Source: an uncultured Prevotellaceae bacterium (GTDB lineage Bacteria; Bacteroidota; Bacteroidia; Bacteroidales; Bacteroidaceae). Taken from it: a stretch of DNA of 59,129 nt. Below, piece by piece: positions 57,201 through 59,129 of this stretch. Location of the stretch: NCBI GenBank assembly GCA_902767045.1, contig CACXFT010000071.1:1-59129 (forward strand), read 5' to 3'. A program made the translations under genes and the position numbers. Below the pieces are notes generated by a model. That model did no database searches and had not been told where the DNA came from. It saw only the letters and a program-made list of their open reading frames with translations. Position 1 is the first letter of the stretch. The number at the start of each line of letters is the position of its first letter.

Positions 57201-58957
57201 GCCTTGCCGCCTTCGTTCACGGTGAGCGAGGCCTTGCTCAGGTCAACACCTGTGAACACTCCGCTGCCCATGGCAATAGATGCGGGGGTGTTGGTGTGCA
57301 GTTGCACCTTGGTGAGCTTTTGGCAGCCGGCAAAGGCACCGTTGCCAATGGCAGTCACCGATGCAGGAATATCAATGGAGCTGAGTGCCGAACAGTTCTT
57401 GAACGTAGAAGGCTGTATGGTGGTGAGCTCTTCGCTCAGGCTGATGCCCTTCAGGAGCTTGCAACCGCTGAAGGCTTCTTCGCCAATGGTTACAGCCTCT
57501 TTGGGGAAGTTGAAAACATTCAGTGCCCTGCAGTCGCGGAAAGCTCTTGCCCCAATGGTGGTGATGCCTTGGGGCAGCGTTACCTGGGTGAGGGCGGTGC
57601 ACCCGTCGAAGGCTTCATCGGGTATGGTGGTGATGCCTTTGAACATGCGCAGTTCGGGGAAGCTGGTGATGTTGGTCTTGCCCTTGAACACGGTGCCAAG
57701 GTCGGTAACGGCGGCAGCCTCGCCAAAGCTGATGCGCCCGTCGCTGTTGGCATCCCAGTTTTGGATGCACAGCTGGCGCACGGCAGCATTCTCGAATGCC
57801 ATGGTTTTGTTTTCATAGTCTTCGGGTTCCATGCCAATGATGGCTTCCTGACCGCTGTTGTAGCCATCGTTGCTGCCGCCAATGCCTTGCGAACCGGGTG
57901 TGAGGTTGTTGAGCAGATAGAAACCATCGCTGCTGCCACCCCATCCCCAGTTGATGTGGTAGCGTCGTTCTCCATCGTAGCCGTCGCACACAAAGGCGTG
58001 GCCGGCTTCTGAGTTGGCACCGCTCAGGTAAAGGGGACGACCGTTGGAAACCTCGTTATAGATTATCTCGTCCCAGCCTGTGTCGGTATATGAGTTTCGC
58101 GAGATGTATTGCACCGAGCTTCCATAGCCGAAGTAGGCCTTCAGTGCCTCGGCAACCCGATAAGAGTAGGCACCCGACGAGCGGTTGGTATAGTCCATCT
58201 GCACCGACACGCCGCAGTAGTGCATGAGGTTGGCCACTGCCAGGCGCTGTGCGTCGGTTTCGCTGCCCGAATAGGTATCGCGCATGTTGGCCCAGTCGAT
58301 GGGCGAACCCACGGGAATACCTTCAACGTGCAGGGTGGCCCCGGTGGTGTAGGCGGTGGTGCCGTTGTAGGCCGGAATGTCGGCCAGCGTTTCGGTCACC
58401 GACTTGTCGCGTTGGTAATACATCACCTGTGCCATGGCCGTTGCCACACATCCCGTAACCGATGTGCCCTGCCCGAAGTAGTTGGGACATTGCAGGTTGT
58501 AGGGGTAGCCCTGGTTCCACTTCGACGACATCAGCTGTGGCACTGCCGGGTGAATGGGCACAGCGTCGTAAACGGGAATGTCGGGGTGGGTCTGAATGTA
58601 TTCAATCTGGGCGGCATAGTCGTTGAGCAATCCCTTCATGGCATCGGGGGCGTTGTTGTAGTCGAACTCGCCGCTGTCGCAGTAACCCAGAATGTCGCAG
58701 GTCTTGTCGTCGCCCGATACAATCACGAATCCCTCTTGTTCGCCACGGTTGAAAACGTAGTAGGGGTCGTTGGTGGTTACGGTGTTGCGCCGTGGTGCCA
58801 GTTTCTGGTGGTTCACCACCGCTTTCAGCTGGCGTGTGTCTTTTCGTTTTTGCAAGAAGGCGTTAGCTTTCTGTTGCGCCTGTTGCCGGGTGATGGGGTC
58901 GGCCTGAATGCCAGCCGCTGTCACCAAACAAAGCAGTAAGAGAAGAATTTTCTTCAT
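54242..58957 (-). CDS. Secreted C10 cysteine protease (interpain/streptopain-like) with three BspA-LRR modules
   Basis: A 1571-residue protein. It has a signal peptide (MKKILLLLLCLVTAAGIQA), a propeptide (~20-135) and a C10 protease domain with catalytic Cys170 (VTGCVATAMAQVMYY), His320 (EAGHAFVCDGYDG) and the HINWGWGGSSDGFY block. Three similar modules follow: an EF-hand-like calcium loop (WDANSDGRIS at ~401, WDLDGNGELS at ~841, WDMDGDDELS at ~1236) then BspA-type leucine-rich repeats (ITTIGARAFRDCRAL). Modules 1 and 2 are followed by a domain with EAYGTQAVVG / EAYGTQGVVG. An MBG-type domain (~1450) and a sorting tail (IYDLQGRRM ... LPTGVYVVNGKK) end the protein. The role is likely proteolysis and adhesion at the surface. 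Confidence 0.92.
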   Translation of the reverse strand: MKKILLLLLCLVTAAGIQADPITRQQAQQKANAFLQKRKDTRQLKAVVNHQKLAPRRNTVTTNDPYYVFNRGEQEGFVIVSGDDKTCDILGYCDSGEFDYNNAPDAMKGLLNDYAAQIEYIQTHPDIPVYDAVPIHPAVPQLMSSKWNQGYPYNLQCPNYFGQGTSVTGCVATAMAQVMYYQRDKSVTETLADIPAYNGTTAYTTGATLHVEGIPVGSPIDWANMRDTYSGSETDAQRLAVANLMHYCGVSVQMDYTNRSSGAYSYRVAEALKAYFGYGSSVQYISRNSYTDTGWDEIIYNEVSNGRPLYLSGANSEAGHAFVCDGYDGERRYHINWGWGGSSDGFYLLNNLTPGSQGIGGSNDGYNSGQEAIIGMEPEDYENKTMAFENAAVRQLCIQNWDANSDGRISFGEAAAVTDLGTVFKGKTNITSFPELRMFKGITTIPDEAFDGCTALTQVTLPQGITTIGARAFRDCRALNVFNFPKEAVTIGEEAFSGCKLLKGISLSEELTTIQPSTFKNCSALSSIDIPASVTAIGNGAFAGCQKLTKVQLHTNTPASIAMGSGVFTGVDLSKASLTVNEGGKALFSEAEQWKEFATILEIRTKPVPVPSELVTDRTLYIYNVGTGKFLTRGEAYGTQAVVGVNAMRFKLKRNSNMAANTYYLVSEEMSLNYQSVFRTNADAKVGNGVKAVFVDGPETNNAVWLVKQVGENTYTFQPPTNSADYAKGLCLGVDPNHKSDYTSPTYGVYYDVADDGTNENCHWQFIDYENVYGKYEVANELYNLLNLAPSYIDTEREQNIYFDSNSTKEQLRMATRLLRKKLNYLDFEDNEVKNICQSSWDLDGNGELSLTEASYVTDLRYNFYNSAIGTFNELEQFKNLQVLYGNSFEGCNKLQTIKLPESLTTIYYRAFFGCSSLTEIELPEAVNYIDSNVFTGATSLKTVILNNDDPATIETNATAFNGLTLANMTLVVPIGSKERYSTADVWKKFGNIVEARGKMKPAYSELAPGKQYYIYHPASKKYVNKGEAYGTQGVVGTTGILYTAKHTNAMGEGIYYFSSAASDNGSVIFRTSSDSKVGDGVKAVFVDGSAGSSANWHVAAQDNNLYTIQVPANDANYTEGEFLGVLSSHESEVASPTFGLYWDINISTYPAQCQWAFISAEDMDYANLYNESLKKLKNMLATAKQRNIDVADEETVYNNQASTLQQLRNAVLSVSSKLGFIVFVDEEAKNVSLNKWDMDGDDELSQEEVANVETIGTTYRYNNKIVSLDELKHFSAITSLPEEAFSGCSSMVSMVVPSGVATIEANALKNCSKLKYMALLYEGEAPVQIASQTLPRSLTLFVPAGMVEKYKADEFWGKFTIEEYTGIPTVTANSVTRLYGRNINTKGYTVKGAPVNGEPVITCDYNEQTTPVGDHPINVAPGTITTLGLVCVNGVLTITPAALTITAKSYERDFGTENPEFEVTYTGFRNRETSEVLLKQPVVECDATINSPVGDYEIRVSGAEAQNYEMTYVAGTLTVKATDGIGELRKQKAEGSTQNIYDLQGRRMNATSLSELPTGVYVVNGKKVVK

Positions 58958-58998
58958 GTTTCAGTTGTTTTAGTTATTTGAGGTTTTAAAGTTATTGC

Positions 58999-59042
58999 AA
59001 AAAAAATGTCCCCATCTTAGACCGAAGCCTTCGACGGGGACT
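58999..59042 (-). terminator. Rho-independent terminator of tRNA-Phe
   Basis: On the minus strand GTCCCC (59036-59041) pairs with GGGGAC (59008-59013), with a further GAAGGCTTC helix inside, followed by eight T (58999-59006). It lies 15 nt after the tRNA end. Confidence 0.85.
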
Positions 59043-59056
59043 GGTGAAAGGAGGGG

Positions 59057-59129
59057 TGGTACCTCCAGGAATCGAACCGGGGACACACGGATTTTCAGTC
59101 CGATGCTCTACCAACTGAGCTAAGGCACC
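59057..59129 (-). tRNA. tRNA-Phe (anticodon GAA)
   Basis: A complete 73-nt cloverleaf read on the minus strand from base 59129. The acceptor GGTGCCT pairs with AGGTACC (one G-U pair). It has a D-loop AGCTCAGTTGGTAGAGC, anticodon loop CTGAAAA with GAA at positions 34-36, and TTCGATTCC in the T arm. The discriminator base is A and CCA is not encoded. It begins exactly at the window edge. Confidence 0.95.

Overview
The window looks like a chromosomal segment of a Bacteroidales bacterium, most likely a Prevotellaceae member. The evidence is moderate GC, Bacteroidetes-type promoters (TTTG, about 20 bp, TAnnTTTG), no Shine-Dalgarno sequences, a C10 (interpain-like) protease fused to BspA-type leucine-rich repeats, C-terminal sorting-type tails, a single-chain L-serine dehydratase, a pyrB-pyrI pair and the bamD-rpoZ-DUF4293 and ribH-TPR-recF-dciA gene orders. 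I see no phage, transposase, integrase or cas gene.

Layout. 1-8968 holds the 3' end of a rhamnogalacturonan lyase (PL11) fused to autotransporter-like repeats, an esterase, a large MG2-type surface protein, and uronate catabolism (uxuA plus an SDR). 8990-11150 is groES-groEL with an unusual inverted-repeat upstream region. 11215-18151 is housekeeping: DUF4293, rpoZ, bamD, uvrB, an AlkD-like protein, dipeptidyl peptidase III and a small AraC-type regulator. 18152-21745 holds a 22-bp palindromic array, a long leader with ribE, a TolC-type channel and a LytTR regulator. 21776-30708 has PBP1A, pyrB-pyrI-glyA, and an iorA-iorB-aminotransferase operon. 30727-38423 has a small secreted protein and a GH28-rhaB-rhaA-transporter-rhaD operon. 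38467-44938 has serine dehydratase, trmO, kdsA-kdsD-cls, a beta-barrel protein and rubrerythrin. 45071-59129 has two DUF4230 genes coupled to a GH2 beta-galactosidase, a lipoprotein, ribH, TPR protein, recF-dciA, a 1571-residue C10 protease and tRNA-Phe.

Together the PL11 lyase, esterase, UxuA/SDR, GH28, rhamnose genes and GH2 galactosidase fit breakdown of rhamnogalacturonan I (pectin): backbone cleavage, removal of galactan side chains, then catabolism of rhamnose and uronates. The rhamnose operon has a good promoter whose -33 box lies inside a long inverted repeat, a strong operator candidate.

The most unusual signal is a dispersed family of heptanucleotide (7-bp) tandem repeats at gene borders and even inside a gene. 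ATAAATG-type units form the stop of iorB and the start of the next gene; nine 7-mers run directly into the ATG of rhaD; AAGCAGA units are inserted in frame in iorA and recur in an intergenic region. Two composite repeat modules (heptamers, GCGCT blocks and C/G-rich hairpins) sit in front of uxuA and rhaD. Two separate intergenic arrays have a 22-bp period with palindromic cores. An AT-rich motif ending in AAGGT recurs about eight times, often inside genes.
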